Positions 41,736 to 51,792 are shown, counted from the stretch's first letter. The stretch: DNA of 64,000 bases from Micrasema longulum (GCA_022494885.1 JAGVSM010001350.1:29862-93861), one strand, 5' to 3'. Notes: generated by a model from the sequence alone, not told the origin. A program made the numbers and translations.

Positions 41736-42262
41736 ACAGCTAAACTGGCGGTGCACAACGGAGTTTTAGTCCCAACACTTATGTATGAAAGTGAAACATG
41801 GAGCTGGCAGAGGAAGGATGAAAGCCGAGTGAACGTGGTTAAAATTCAAATTCAAAATGAGATCTCTTAGACGAATGTATGACAGGGTAACAAATGATAA
41901 AATCAGGCGAGAGTGTAAATCTGAGTTAGGTATAATTGATAAGACTAAGATAGGGTCGCTGAGATGGTTTGGTCATGTAAAACGAATGGACGATGCGCGA
42001 CGAAAGGATGTAAAAGCAAGTATATATGGCGAATATGAACGGTAAAGTGAGACGAGGACGACCAAACGACGAAGACGTGGCATGATCAGATAAACCATTA
42101 TCTTAAGTCTGGTCATGTCAAAAGCAGGCAGAACCGAAGGGCATGTATGACAAGATGTATGAATGTGAAAGAAGCTAGAAATGTATGCCAGGATAGACGT
42201 GTGTGGCGGTCCATTATCTCTGCCTATCCCTATGGGGAAATAGCGTGATGGTAGTATTAGTA
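41736..42262 (+). pseudogene. RTE-like LINE, C-terminal third, frameshifted
   Basis: Readable blocks in order: AKLAVHNGVLVPTLMYESET and WSWQRKDESRVNVVKIQ, a deletion or frameshift, RRMYDRVTNDKIRRECKSEL, KIGSLRWFGHVKRMDDARR, a stop, and in another frame RACMTRCMNVKEARNVCQDR, RVWRSIISAYPYGEIA with stop 42246-42248. YESETW, LRWFGHV.RM and DR..WRSI.SAYP.G are hallmarks of a widespread insect RTE-type family. Frameshifts break it at least twice. The tail GTAGTATTAGTAATAC is followed directly by a PLE terminus. Confidence 0.8.
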
Positions 42263-42365
42263 ATACGACTTACCGACTTTTCACCGATTTCGAGACGTGC
42301 CCGTCTCTTGCATCTATGCATCTTATCTCATTATGCACCTTCTTAATAGTAGTTCTACAAAAATA
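42263..42365 (-). mobile_element. PLE terminal region with hammerhead-like stem II
   Basis: On the minus strand: GCAAGA, GAGACGGGCACGTCTC (a perfect 6-bp hairpin with a GGCA loop), GAAATCGGTG, then AAAAGTCGGTAAGTCG. It is colinear with 52480-52610, 62930-63050 and 63755-63835. The CUGACGA core half is lost here, but stem II is the best kept of the group. Confidence 0.55.
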
Positions 42366-42427
42366 CAAAAGAGACGTGCTGATGCTATAAAAAGCTAACA
42401 CCAGTGCACAGTTATATTACATATAAG

Positions 42428-42660
42428 GAAATACCATTAGAAATAAGAGAACAAAAAAATATTATTTCATTTAAATGTACGTTAAAAAAACATGTGTTCA
42501 GCAGATAAGTTAGTTTTAAAAAAGTAATCTTATTCGTGTTAGCTTTAGAAATGTTAATAATTGCTATATGTTTTAATAACAATTAGATATAAGTTAATAT
42601 TAGGATATTCATTTATTATGTTTGTACTATTTTAAGACTAAATAAAAAAAATATATTTGT
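42428..42660 (+). pseudogene. jockey-like LINE, last codons and 3' UTR
   Basis: The frame 42428-42508 reads EIPLEIREQKNIISFKCTLK, KHVFSR and a stop, the usual end of jockey-clade RTs (IP..IR......FK..L+..LF). The 3' UTR ends in AAGACTAAATAAAAAAAAT. Confidence 0.7.
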
Positions 42661-42978
42661 ATGAAAATTGAAAAAAAAAAAAATTTCGCTTAGTATAATA
42701 GTCTATTGACAAATATATATATATATTAAACACTGAACTTCTCTATTGTTTCTTAAAATAAAACCATCATGTGTTACCACTGTGTTTTTGCTGATGAATT
42801 TCGTTTTTTAAAAACATAAAAAAACATGTCGATTTTTGTACAGAATTTTTTTTGACTGATTTTTACTTTATATGAAATGTCTCAAAGTTCCTTATAGAAT
42901 GTTATCCCATTTTTTTTTGTGATTTTTGGCGAACAGCTGCCTTTTTATTATAAGGGCGTGTTAGTGTAATAAGTATCC
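42661..42978. other. AT-rich spacer
   Basis: Contains a TA run at 42713-42727. Otherwise nothing. Confidence 0.35.
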
Positions 42979-42979
42979 T

Positions 42980-43063
42980 GATGGAAGAGACGATAATTGA
43001 ACCCGATACCTCTTGCATCCTAGGCAAACGCGCTAAGCAATTGACCTCGAGGCGGACCTATAC
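42980..43063 (-). repeat. tRNA-like SINE head (S3 type, minus)
   Basis: Minus strand GTCCGCCTCGAGGTCAATTG, GCGTTTGCCTAGGATGCAAG and AGGTATCGGGTTCAATTATC follow the S3 head at 11284-11350. Confidence 0.6.
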
Positions 43064-43064
43064 T

Positions 43065-43410
43065 TAAGAACGAATAAAAAAGGATTAAAAGATTCAAAAT
43101 AAGATTCTTTGCATAAAAAGTATTTAACTCTGAACTTTACCAAATTTGCACTCTGAAAGGATTTATTTAAACTAAATATTAAGGAAAAAGTTCACATGGC
43201 ATTTTTCTGATAACGTTTATATTTATAAAAGTTCGAGATTTGATTTGTTCTGGTATCATGGGAAAAGTATCTACATTTTCCTGTACTAAACAGACACTCG
43301 TAAAGAAGTTTTAAAATTCTAACTTTTAACGTTTTTGAACTGAGTAAAGCCTACAAAAATACAGTCTTTGCGCAGTTTATTCTGATTTAAAAAATATGTT
43401 ATTTTATCAA
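43065..43410. other. Stretch without recognised genes
   Basis: Nothing recognised. Confidence 0.35.
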
Positions 43411-43412
43411 CA

Positions 43413-43745
43413 ATTGTTGATAAATCCACCTGGCCCATGAAGAAGTATAGAAATTGAAAAAACAACATTTTCAGGCGTTGCCTAGTATGTAGGTGAAATA
43501 ATTCAATTAGGTGAATCTCACCCGCATAAATAAAGGTTTCAGCTCTTTCACTTCACAAAAATCAACAGATGAAAGAATGGAAGGAATATAGATGTTCAAA
43601 TATGGGCAGAATGGTGAATGTTACACAATGTGTAAAGTGGCCACTTAAACCAGCCATTGACAGGTCATAAGCCCTGTAGATGCCTAGACTTCTATATTAC
43701 CTTCTCTTAAATGTTCTTCATCTCTGTTGTAATATGTTAATATGT
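43413..43745 (+). repeat. MITE family A, right arm, well preserved
   Basis: GATAAATCCACCTGGCCCAT, AGGCGTTGCCTAGTATGTAG, TGAATCTCACCCGCATAAAT, AAGTGGCCACTTAAACCAGC and CCTAGACTTCTATATTACC run in order, ending CTGTTGTAATATG. The left arm is missing. Confidence 0.75.
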
Positions 43746-43746
43746 T

Positions 43747-43957
43747 ATTTTAGTAAAAAGTATATTTTGGCGTTCCTATGATTTACCCACGAATTTAAGA
43801 TTTATGGGCCATTTACAACGAGTTGGAAATAACTAATAAATAAAAAGATAATTTAAATTGAGTTGTAATACAGTAGGGTTTGAACATTGGATCTCTGATC
43901 CATGAGTCCGCGACCCATGGAACCACACCTCGATTCATTATTTTCAAAATTACTAAC
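43747..43957 (-). repeat. tRNA-derived SINE, family S2 (minus)
   Basis: On the minus strand: GAGGTGTGGTTCCATGGGTC, ATGTTCAAACCCTACTG (degenerate B box), then AACTCGTTGTAAATGGCCC and the end CATAGGAACGCCAAAATAT. It is colinear with 36194-36385. Confidence 0.7.
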
Positions 43958-44007
43958 GTTCTAGGACCTCGAACGTTTTCACCTTATTTCCAAACTAGGT
44001 AAACCTG

Positions 44008-44985
44008 GTCCGTTAGAAAGTTGACAGAGTTATTTTCAAACGTCTATAAAATCAAATCAATATTTCTGAACAAAAATGTGTATAACTGTATAAAAGTTTG
44101 ACGTAACTTTGTTAGTTACATGCAATTTAAGATGTTTAAAAAAAGAGTTATAAAATGAATATTTAATTTTTCAAACCGAAAATTTACTTTTATTTTATTG
44201 ACAATTGAAGATAATTCTGCTGCCATTATAGCTGATACTGCTGATCATCTACTGCAACTTGTCGACAAGGTAAATGGTACACAGGTAAGGAATTCGGACT
44301 CCGAATGAACACCCTAAAAACCAAAGCTATGGTGGCCAACAAACGGAGAGGCATAAACATCCATCTCACTATAGATGGTTGTTGATTAGAAGAGGTTACC
44401 CGTTTTAAATATTTAGGATGCTGGCTAAATGATAAGTGGAATCCAGAATCGAAATTGCGAAATCAACCTTCTATAAAATGCAAAAACTCTTGAGCAACCG
44501 AGATCTAAAACTAAGAACAGGAAGGAGTAGAGGGTTGGACTCTCGAAGCTTTAACGATGAACAACATTGAGACCTTCGAATTTTGGTTGTGCAGAAGAAT
44601 GCTTCGAATCTCATGGACTGATTGTGTCTCCAATGAAGCGGTTTTAAGCATTATGGACAAAGAGAGGTTATTGACCACTGTCAAAAGAAGAAAAGCCTCA
44701 TACTCTGGCCAATATTCCGCAATGAAAAGTATGTCCTTCTCTAACTTATTATAGAATGAAAGATAGAAAGCTGGGGTGGGGTATGAGATGGAAAAGAGCA
44801 TCATGGCTCAGAAATTTCAGACAGTGGTTCGGTGTGCCGGATGCATCAGCGCTGATATTGGCCTAGGATCGTGATGAATTCAGAATGCTGGTCGCCCACC
44901 TCCGGTAGGAGCGGCAAAAGAAGAAGAAGAGAAGAAGATAACTCTATTTAACTTCTCATTGTAATTGGGGCCTTGGGCTGGTATT
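44008..44985. mobile_element. Palindromic MITE, family B (copy 3), split by an RTE insertion
   Basis: GAAAGTTGACAGAGTTATTT and TTTTATTGACAATTGAAGAT on the left continue after the insertion with AACTTCTCATTGTAATTGGG and GCC, as in copy 1. Confidence 0.7.
44215..44933 (+). pseudogene. RTE-like LINE, RT to C-terminus, with target duplication
   Basis: GAAGATAA stands at 44207-44214 and at 44934-44941, the target duplication. Readable blocks: AIIADTADHLLQLVDKVNG (start of the thumb side after the YADD site), GLRMNTLKTKAMVANKRRG, VTRFKYLGCWLNDKWNPES, IETFEFWLCRRMLRISWTDC, VKRRKASYSGQYSAM (decayed RRR..++GH), RASWLRNFRQWFGVPDASAL and FRMLVAHLR. WLRNLR.WF and L.AN.L. are typical of RTE termini. Several frameshifts and an in-frame TGA at about 44382 break it. 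The 3' end is (GAA)n. Confidence 0.8.
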
Positions 44986-45267
44986 CCGAACAGTCTTGCC
45001 GTCTCGCGGGGTAGAAAACTCGTTGTTAAAAGGAAACGCGGTTGGACTTTTCCTACCACCCACCCAAAAACCCAAAAAAGCGCCCAGTTCTATCTGCCGT
45101 CTTCGGACATACGGTATACAAATATGATAAATAATTTTGAAAATGGAAAAATTAGTAACACAGAATCTTATTCAGATGCTCCGTACCTTCTTAAAAAAAA
45201 AACAAAATCGGTTCAGTTTTGGGGTGCGGAAAACTGGACGACAAAACGTCGATTTTTTCGATTTTAT

Positions 45268-45357
45268 TTGATTTATTTACACATACATTTTATAGGCATA
45301 TAAGGGCGGGCACATTGTCTAAAGGCAATAGCTTCCTACCCACCCAATTTAAGTAAA
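45268..45357 (-). repeat. jockey-like LINE 3' end (minus)
   Basis: TGATTTATTTACACATACAT, GGGCGGGCACATTGTCTAAA and GGCAATAGCTTCCTACCCA, as at 28958 and, inverted, 8345. Confidence 0.55.
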
Positions 45358-45364
45358 ACATAAT

Positions 45365-45552
45365 CAGTCCGACGTGCGATTGTCTTTTTTGTACGATATG
45401 TGAGAGAGTGACAGAAAAATAGTTCAAATACCATTCATCAAATTTATCTGTCATCAATTTATCTGTATCTGTAATATGGTTTGCAAATTCAGAAAAACTA
45501 GTGCTAGAAAGTCCAGGGCGGTGTTCGTTAATAATTCTAATGTGTTTCATTT
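45365..45552 (-). pseudogene. PLE GIY-YIG fragment (minus)
   Basis: On the minus strand HIRIINEHRPGLSSTSFSEF, ANHITDTDKLMTDKFDEWYL. R..EHR.GLS...FS.FA.HI is the second half of the PLE GIY-YIG endonuclease. The catalytic first half is missing, and a LINE 3' end abuts its lower side. Confidence 0.65.
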
Positions 45553-45669
45553 GAAATTAATTCAAAATGTTTTTCCACATAGTAAATGCTGAAACAATAA
45601 ATAATACGAAAAACATGTATTAACTCTGTTGTCAACATTTTTATGACCGGGGTCTGTCGTTTTTCGTTT

Positions 45670-45835
45670 CGCGTTAAAAGTTATCTGCCGTCTGCGTCTC
45701 ATCTATCCTTTTTAATATTTTAAAAATTTATCCTTAAATGCTTTCGCTGGAATCCTTTCCCGGCATATGGACCAGGGACCGGAGGATGTATCCCAGACAA
45801 TAATGACGGGCTTAGAGAGGATTTTCGGGGAACAA
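45670..45835 (+). other. Unrecognised coding-like, GC-richer fragment
   Basis: A plus frame runs from after a TAA at about 45670 to a TGA at 45838 and contains FAGILSRHMDQGPEDVSQ and TGLERIFGEQA. The minus strand is open as well. No family is recognised. Confidence 0.2.
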
Positions 45836-45904
45836 GCTTGAACCCAGCCGCCGTGAAATTGATAAATACACCACTGCAAAATTGGCGGCTAATCTAGCAA
45901 TGAA

Positions 45905-46045
45905 GAATACTATGTCAAAATTTTTGAAGACAGTTATTGAATTTTCCTCCCTTAAGAGTCTATCAAAATTAATCTACATTTTTCTGTCTAACATCAACGA
46001 TTGAGACGTTTTCATAAAAAAGAATACCGAAGTCTAGGCGTTTAC
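45905..46045 (+). repeat. MITE family A, left-arm fragment
   Basis: GTCAAAATTTTTGAAGACAG, TCCTCCCTTAAGAGTCTATC and CGAAGTCTAGGCGTTTACAG. It ends at the hAT element's left terminus. Confidence 0.55.
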
Positions 46046-46149
46046 AGATCTCACTGATTATTTTTGAAAAACTCTCTTGAGAGTTGTTTTTCAACCTGAT
46101 CGCAAAGCCTTGCTTGGGGGGTCGCAGTTACTTGCAATAGTAAAAATTA

Positions 46150-46275
46150 AGTGTTATAGGTAGTAACCGACCGAAGCTACGGTTTTGGTTTTGGCCAGTT
46201 TCGACTAATAAAATGAGTTTCGACCCCGGTTTCGGTTTCGTTTAAAAATTGTCCGAAACCTGCGGTCGGGATGTG
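46150..46275. repeat. Patch rich in CGGTTTCGG motifs
   Basis: GTAACCGACCGAAGCTACGG, then GGTTTTGGTTTTGGCC and C-rich CCCCGGTTTCGGTTTCG. It resembles subterminal repeats of a hAT element. No second end was found. Confidence 0.3.
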
Positions 46276-47079
46276 TCGGAGTACATTCGGCTGTATAAGT
46301 TATATATAAAACATAGCAACGAACCGAAAAGCGCTAGTAAAAAAAATAATTTACACTCTTTATTTTATTGAACTAGTTATTGAAGGTTTCACAGTAAAAA
46401 AATTTGGGCACTTTGAAGTGAGTTTTAACTTATTTAACTCTTGTGTGGCTGTGATGTCACACTAGTCGACATAGGACACAAGACTTGATATATCCCTCTT
46501 ATTTTTTTAAATGGTAAACTCTTATTTTTTGTAATTTTCAAATAGACATTTTCACACCGGATTTAGAAAGTATAATTTGTATAACTACGCTGGATGTTAA
46601 TACAAAAAATATTTATCCTTGCTACGCGAAGAATGAATGTCCGCTAATCTGTATAAGAGAGAGCACGAAGATAAAACTCATAACAAGGATGACAGAGACG
46701 CTGTTCTGAGGCGGGTGATATGCAAAACAGATTCAGTCTTCAGTCAGTTAATGACAGTGATGGGGGACGCACGCGCGTAATATAAGGGGCGTATTTATGT
46801 CCTTTAAATTTATTTTACTTTAACAGGGCAAACTTATGTGTTTAATTGCATAAATTTTAGAAAAGGAAGTAAGTATTGAGTAGTATGTCTCCGTGTTTTC
46901 TTTTTCAAATGTCTGAACTTTAGAATATTCCTTCTTTTATTAGTGGTAAAACGATGTTACATTACCGCGCGCAAAGGGATTATTTACCACAGTCTTTTAA
47001 GAGTTAAAAAAGTTTCGATTTCTGCCGTAATTAGGTTTCGTGTGAGAATATTGTTTTTGGTCGCCCACTAGTTATAATA

Positions 47080-47536
47080 ATTCCAGTGAGAAGAGGCTGT
47101 CCCTGTTTATTGTTTAACAAGTTTTTGTATCATGTGTATCATTCTCTTTTTGAGACGCAAATAAACAATTTTTTTTCAATTGGAGTCCATTTCTATTTTT
47201 TATTTTTATATCCACTATTGAAGAGAACGTTAGTTAGCTTAAGTAGGATGTGGCAAATGGTACTAATAATTTCAAAGCTTCCCTGGCCCGCTCTGGGAAT
47301 TCTGTTTTTCTTTCAGAAAACGTCAATTTTATGCAAATTAAATTCCGTTTTGTAAATGCCGAATGCATCTTACAGATCATGATGCTGTTCCGACCTTCCA
47401 ATTGATTTCTCGGTGAATAGAAATATGATCTCAATAGAAAAAAGATAAAATATGACGTTGTTAAAATCACTGGTATACGAGCGGTATATACGTAGGATTG
47501 AATGCATAGCACAGATGTATGGGAGCTCCTACCCAT
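47080..47536 (-). pseudogene. hAT transposase C-terminal (hATC) remnant
   Basis: On the minus strand: LTFSERKTEFPERAREALKL, LVPFATSYLS, a TAA, then in the same frame LTFSSIVDIKNKK, followed by WTPIEKKLFICVSKRE and NNKQGQPLL with stops between. It follows the hATC dimerisation segment of ZBED-type transposases (ALK.LLPF.TTYLCE.GFS....IK.K.R..L ... L...L......PRI..L....QAQ.SH). The E of 'LCE' is replaced by the stop. Only this C-terminal segment is recognisable. Confidence 0.6.
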
Positions 47537-48069
47537 TTGGAGGTTTATAGAAGAGAACGACGTTGAGGGTTGGAGTGAACTTATGATGCATGTTAAATAA
47601 ATAGTGTACCGTAGAGAATAACTACGTAAACGTTATACTGTTGCTGAGTACTGAACTGGACTACATAGAACTCCTGTATGAGCTGCATATTGTTACTGCA
47701 TGTTGTAACTAAGGAAGTTATCACTATAATATATCATGCATTTTATCTTGTCCAGTATTCATTTAACTTTCTGAGAAGTCGTATGCTAATTCCGTGTTTC
47801 TCAGCGATTTTTACGTCCGCTCGTATCAGCAATTTGTGGATAGTCAATTGAATGTTTTAATAATAAATTGTTTACGCACAGGAAATGTATGATTCAATTT
47901 CTACATTGTCCTTAATACGATAGTAGTTGCTGATACAGAGAATTAATTTCAGAGTGACTCCTAGATACCATGTATAAATTAAAGATTCTGGGGGGCGCCA
48001 GATTTTTATCCTCGTAAAAGGGTCGCGTATTCAAAACGGTTCAAAAACACTGCCCTAGAGGGTGAAATC

Positions 48070-48218
48070 CAAAGTGATCAACTGGTTTAAGAAGTATGAA
48101 AAATGAAATGCGTTTTTAGGCGTTGCCTAGTGGGTAAAATAATTTCGATTAATTTCACCCACGTCAATAAGGATTTCAGCTGTTTTACTTCACAAATATT
48201 GACAGTTTGAAAATTTAA
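48070..48218 (+). repeat. MITE family A, inner right-arm fragment
   Basis: TTAGGCGTTGCCTAGTGGGT, TTTCACCCACGTCAATAAGG and TTTCAGCTGTTTTACTTCAC, broken off at the PLE that follows. Confidence 0.65.
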
Positions 48219-48227
48219 AAACATGTG

Positions 48228-49235
48228 GATTTTTATTATATAAATAAAAGACGAGTGATACTGCAAATTTGGAATATCCAGTGACCGGTTTCATTGCTTT
48301 CGCGACATCTTCGAGACTAGTATCTTTATTAAGGAGTTCAATGTATTTATACAAAACAGAGGGAAGGATAGAGAATTTAAAATTATATGAAAGTAAATTA
48401 AAAAAAGTTATTTTTATCTTAAGGATCATTATCAATTTTTTTTTCGGGTTAACTAATGAGTTGATATAGTGATATTTTATTTTTAGTGTCCCATTCTTCG
48501 TGAGTGTGATTTTTGTCAATTTGTAAAACAAGGGTTAAAAGTCATTAGTAAAAATATATTACAATGGGTATAGTAATGGAAAATGCACGTGTGTTATCCG
48601 TTCATATATTGGAAAAACTAGTGATAAAATTGGACAAATAATAAATATAAATAAATGCACCGCAGGCTTTTACAATAATAATTCCTTAGCTAATTTATTG
48701 GTTAATACTAAGACAAAAAATATAAGTTTTCCAACTCAGGAACTTACCTTCTTAATTGTAATGACTAAAAATACATACTACGTAGGCCAAACGGGTAGAC
48801 CCTTTAAAACACGCATAAAAGAGCACATTCAATCATGGTCTAGTAATAAAGACAATTCAAATTTTGCCAATCATTTAATAGAAAATAAACATTCCTTTGA
48901 TTTAAAAAATAATGTTAAAATAATTCATATTGCACCTAAAGGCCATAAACTTGACTAACTAGAAATTCTCGAAATTAATAGTTTTAAAAAAAAACTTGAC
49001 GTAGAATATTTAATGAACAGATAACACACGTGCATTCTCCATTACTATACCCATTGTAATATATTTTTACTAATGACTTTTTACCCTTTGTTTTTCAGAA
49101 ATCATAATTTAAAAAAATCACACTCACGAAGGATGGGACACTAAAAATAAAATACTTAAACTCGTTTAAATATCATTGTATCAACTCATTAGTTAAGTTT
49201 ATTTTGATATTACTGAAGTTTCCCTAAAAATAAAA
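48228..49235 (+). pseudogene. Penelope-like element with GIY-YIG domain and inverted terminal regions
   Basis: Left terminal region 48228-48605, coding remnant 48585-49024, inverted terminal region 49020-49235. The left block TCCCATTCTTCGTGAGTGTG to GCACGTGTGTTATC is repeated inverted on the right. The coding frame reads IGKTSDKIGQI and LANLLVNTKTKN, then TYYVGQTGRPFKTRIKEHIQ, SNFANHLIENKHSF, then TAA at 48956 in place of a Q codon, LEILEINSF and a final TAA. YVGQTGR..K.R..EH is the GIY-YIG nuclease motif that ends PLE proteins: Y, G, R and the distal E/H residues are visible. The reverse transcriptase is deleted. Confidence 0.85.
48278..48320 (-). ncRNA. Hammerhead-ribozyme-like core in PLE terminus
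   Basis: Minus strand: CTAGT, CTCGAAGA, GTCGCGAAAGCAAT hairpin, GAAACCGGTC, ACTGG. Stem I pairs as C-G, U-G, A-U, G-C, U-A. The counterpart at 25975-26017 has CCAGT, so the pairing is kept by a wobble. The CUGANGA core carries an extra C, so activity is doubtful. Confidence 0.45.
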
Positions 49236-49950
49236 ATATGTATTTTTTAATATTTAAAGATATTGTTGGCTGTATTCCAGTACAATAAATTTACCAAATT
49301 CACTATTTAATGAACAAAAAAACGTTGCCAAGTTCCGGCTATTATTTTTTAACGAAAAGTAATTGAAATACGAGTAATGTAACTATGTATTTACTCTTTG
49401 TAAAATCTATTTTTTGCGGTTTTACACACAGTAAATGCGCAGTTATATTATTTTTAATTGAAAATCTCAAAGTAAGTGCTTTAAATATTAATTTGAGTAA
49501 TTTATTTAAATTAAATAAATACAATACAACTTTGTTTTTAACCACTTTTTTTTCCTACCAACCGGTTTTAAAGCTACACAAGGTATAATTCACTAATTCA
49601 TTTTATCTTATTTTTTTAAAACATTTTTTTACTCAATATTAAATCTTAACATATAAAGCTTTATTTATTTAAACAACGGCTTATGTCTTTAACAAATTAT
49701 AAAAAAAATAGTCCTTAAAACAAATCCCAAAACATTGGTGTGTAGGAACAAAATCAACCCACAAAATATATACATGTATTTATCACATGAAAAAACATAA
49801 ATATTTATACCCATAGCTTTAGCATACATGATAACGTAATGGAAAATAACAATGACAGTGGCTTTATTTTCAGGTAATCAACGCCAGAGACAGTACAACA
49901 CAAAGTTAATTATTATAATCGGAAAATAAATGCTTAAAATGTATCGATTT
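49236..49950. other. Stretch without recognised genes
   Basis: Low-complexity AT-rich ORFs overlap at 49342-49588 on both strands. Nothing else seen. Confidence 0.35.
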
Positions 49951-49954
49951 TAAT

Positions 49955-50170
49955 TTGTTAAATTACATTAACCGAATTGAATCCATAATATCAACATTTA
50001 TATCATATTGCAATTTTAGACGGTTGACTCTAAATACAGGTCCAGATGAATCTACAAACTTACCTAAACTCCGAACTCTCCAAATTTGCATGAACATAGC
50101 TTACGCCATTTTTATGTATAAAATTATAAATAACATGATAGATTCCCCTCAGATTTTACCACTTATTCCC
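49955..50170 (+). pseudogene. LINE RT C-terminal fragment
   Basis: LNYINRIESIISTFISYCNF and MNIAYAIFMYKIINNMIDSP followed by QILPLI match the C-terminal '...YKI.N..ID.P.LL..I' segment of jockey-like LINEs, but of a different copy and frame from the LINE that follows at 50171. Confidence 0.45.
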
Positions 50171-50976
50171 AGTAACGCAGACCAGAAATATTTTTCAGTC
50201 TACACTCACTTAGAAGGTTGCAAAAATTCTTACCCATTAGTACTAAATGCACTCTTGTACAAGCATTACTACTACCCATTCTAGATTACGCTGATGTTTC
50301 CATGACTGATTTAAGCTGTGAGCAACTCGATAAACTTGAACGACTCCAGAATACATGCATAAGGTACATTTTTGGTCTTAGGAAATATGACCACATTTCT
50401 GACTATCGTAGGCAACTGAAATGGCTCAAAATTAGACAGCGGAGAGACTATCACTCCCTCTCACTTCTGTTCAATGTACTTCATAGTCCTAACGCTCCTA
50501 TATACCTGCGTGGAAAATTTCAACGCTTATCAGTTCATGGTTTACCTCTTCGTTCTTATTCTCAAGGCACTCTCTTAATACCCACCCACAATTCCTGTTT
50601 CTTCTCTAACTCATATAGTGTCCATGCGGCTCCACTGTGGAATCATCTCCCATCCACCATCAAAGATGTTACCACATTATCTCTGTTTAAATCACGTCTG
50701 AAGAAACATTTCCTTTCTCTTCCTTAATCTCTCCTCCTTTCCTTTTTCCTCTTATTTCCTATTTCCCATTGAGTAATAGTTTTGATTTAAGGTAATTTAT
50801 AAACAAATATGTTTATTTCTATTTTTATATATCTTTAGCCTTTTAAATTTTTTTTTCTATTGAATATGTTCTGTAACTTGAATTAAAAAAATTAAAACTT
50901 TTATTTTATTGGTTGGTTGGAAGAAATTGCCATTTGGCAATAAGCCCGCCAATGTACAAATAATCATTGTGTACAA

Positions 50977-51008
<32 letters not shown>
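50171..51008 (+). pseudogene. CR1/jockey-like LINE, RT C-terminus and 3' UTR with tail
   Basis: The frame begins FFSLHSLRRLQKFLPISTKC, then TLVQALLLPILDYADVSMTD, LERLQNTCIRYIFGLRK and YRRQLKWLKIRQRRDYHS. It ends LPSTIKDVTTLSLFKSRLK, KHFLSLP with stop 50725-50727. LP...K..L+Q.L..P.LDYAD and LE.LQN..IR are the post-palm segment of this clade. The frame is open for about 180 codons, hence fairly young. The 3' UTR carries TTGGAAGAAATTGCCATTTG and AGCCCGCCAATGTACAAATA and ends in (AAAT)n at 50983-51008. Confidence 0.85.
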
Positions 51009-51009
<1 letters not shown>

Positions 51010-51133
51010 AGAAACCATCTCTACTTAAATTTTCTAAATGTTCCTCTAAATCTTTTTCAAAATTCATTTGTAAATAGAACCTGCAATATGTGTAATCATC
51101 AATAAAATTGTATTAATATGAATAACATATTTG

Positions 51134-51342
51134 ACAGGCACAGTGGCGCAGTTGGTAAGACGGCCAACTGTGAAACTGGCGTCGCGGGTTCGATTCCCGC
51201 CAGTTGCAAGAAAAAAAAAACAAACAAAGTTTTTTCTCAATTGGTCTGGGTGTTGTGGCGTATTTTTCATTACCTCCTTTCATATCCCATCTATCCCACC
51301 GGCCTCAAAATAGAGGCTAAACAGATAATTCGTTAAAAAAAA
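51134..51342 (+). repeat. tRNA-derived SINE, family S1 (plus)
   Basis: Head CAGTGGCGCAGTTGGTAAGA, B box GGGTTCGATTCCC, body CAATTGGTCTGGGTGTTGTG, pyrimidine tract CATTACCTCCTTTCATATCC and ending CTCAAAATAGAGGC. It lies directly after a LINE tail and an AT spacer. The clean boxes suggest a young copy. Confidence 0.9.
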
Positions 51343-51738
51343 AATATATATAGGTACTCGTATATCTTAAACTTCCTTTAAAAATAAAATCTACAAAAAA
51401 AACTATTTATGATGTTGCGCCTTGAATTCGCAGCCTACATTATGCAGGTTATGTGCAGTTCTGTATCTGTATGCAGGCACATGATAAGTGTACACTGTAT
51501 GGTCAACTATAGTTATAATATATATTATAATGTGCAACTGTGTGACCAATATTCAAAAGTAGATTTATTTTTAATAATATGTATTACATTTACCTTTTTA
51601 ATAATATTATAAGTTGTGTATGATAAGTTATTTTATGTTGTGTATATTTTTTATGACAACGTTTACCAGAACAATATTACGTGGAAGCCTCTAATTGGAT
51701 TTTATGGTATGTATTTATAATACAATTGTATCTAATTA
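51343..51738. other. Stretch without recognised genes
   Basis: Nothing recognised. Confidence 0.35.
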
Positions 51739-51792
51739 ATTATCTGTTGGCTTTCCAATGAAATAAAATAAATAAATTTAAATAACTTTAAA
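51739..51792 (+). repeat. LINE 3' end (CTGTTGGCTTTCCAATGAAA type)
   Basis: ATCTGTTGGCTTTCCAATGA followed by AATAAAATAAATAAATTTAA. A similar end, TGTCTGTTGGCTTTCAAATA, stands at 25828. This ending is common among insect LINE copies. Confidence 0.45.

Larger units (their letters stand above)
46083..48051 (-). mobile_element. Degenerate hAT element (ZBED/Buster-like), ~2 kb
   Basis: Left end AGTTGTTTTTCAACCTGATC followed by GGGGGGTCGCAG. The right end, read on the minus strand, is CAGTGTTTTTGAACCGTTTT with CGCGACCC and GGCGCCCCCC close behind. CAGTGNTTTTCAACC with G-rich 'GGGGGTCGC' blocks is characteristic of this hAT group. CTCTTGAG on the left and CCCTAGAG on the right are a plausible 8-bp duplication with two differences. 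A transposase remnant lies inside on the minus strand at 47080-47536. Other repeats (GGTTTCGG-rich patch at 46150-46272 and repeat K traces) are also inside. Confidence 0.6.

Noticed and set aside
44511..44804. 97-codon minus-strand ORF
   Set aside because: Antisense to the RTE-like LINE at 44215-44933.
51138..51210. tRNA gene
   Set aside because: A and B boxes are present, but the acceptor arms do not pair and the head is followed by a body shared by four SINE copies.
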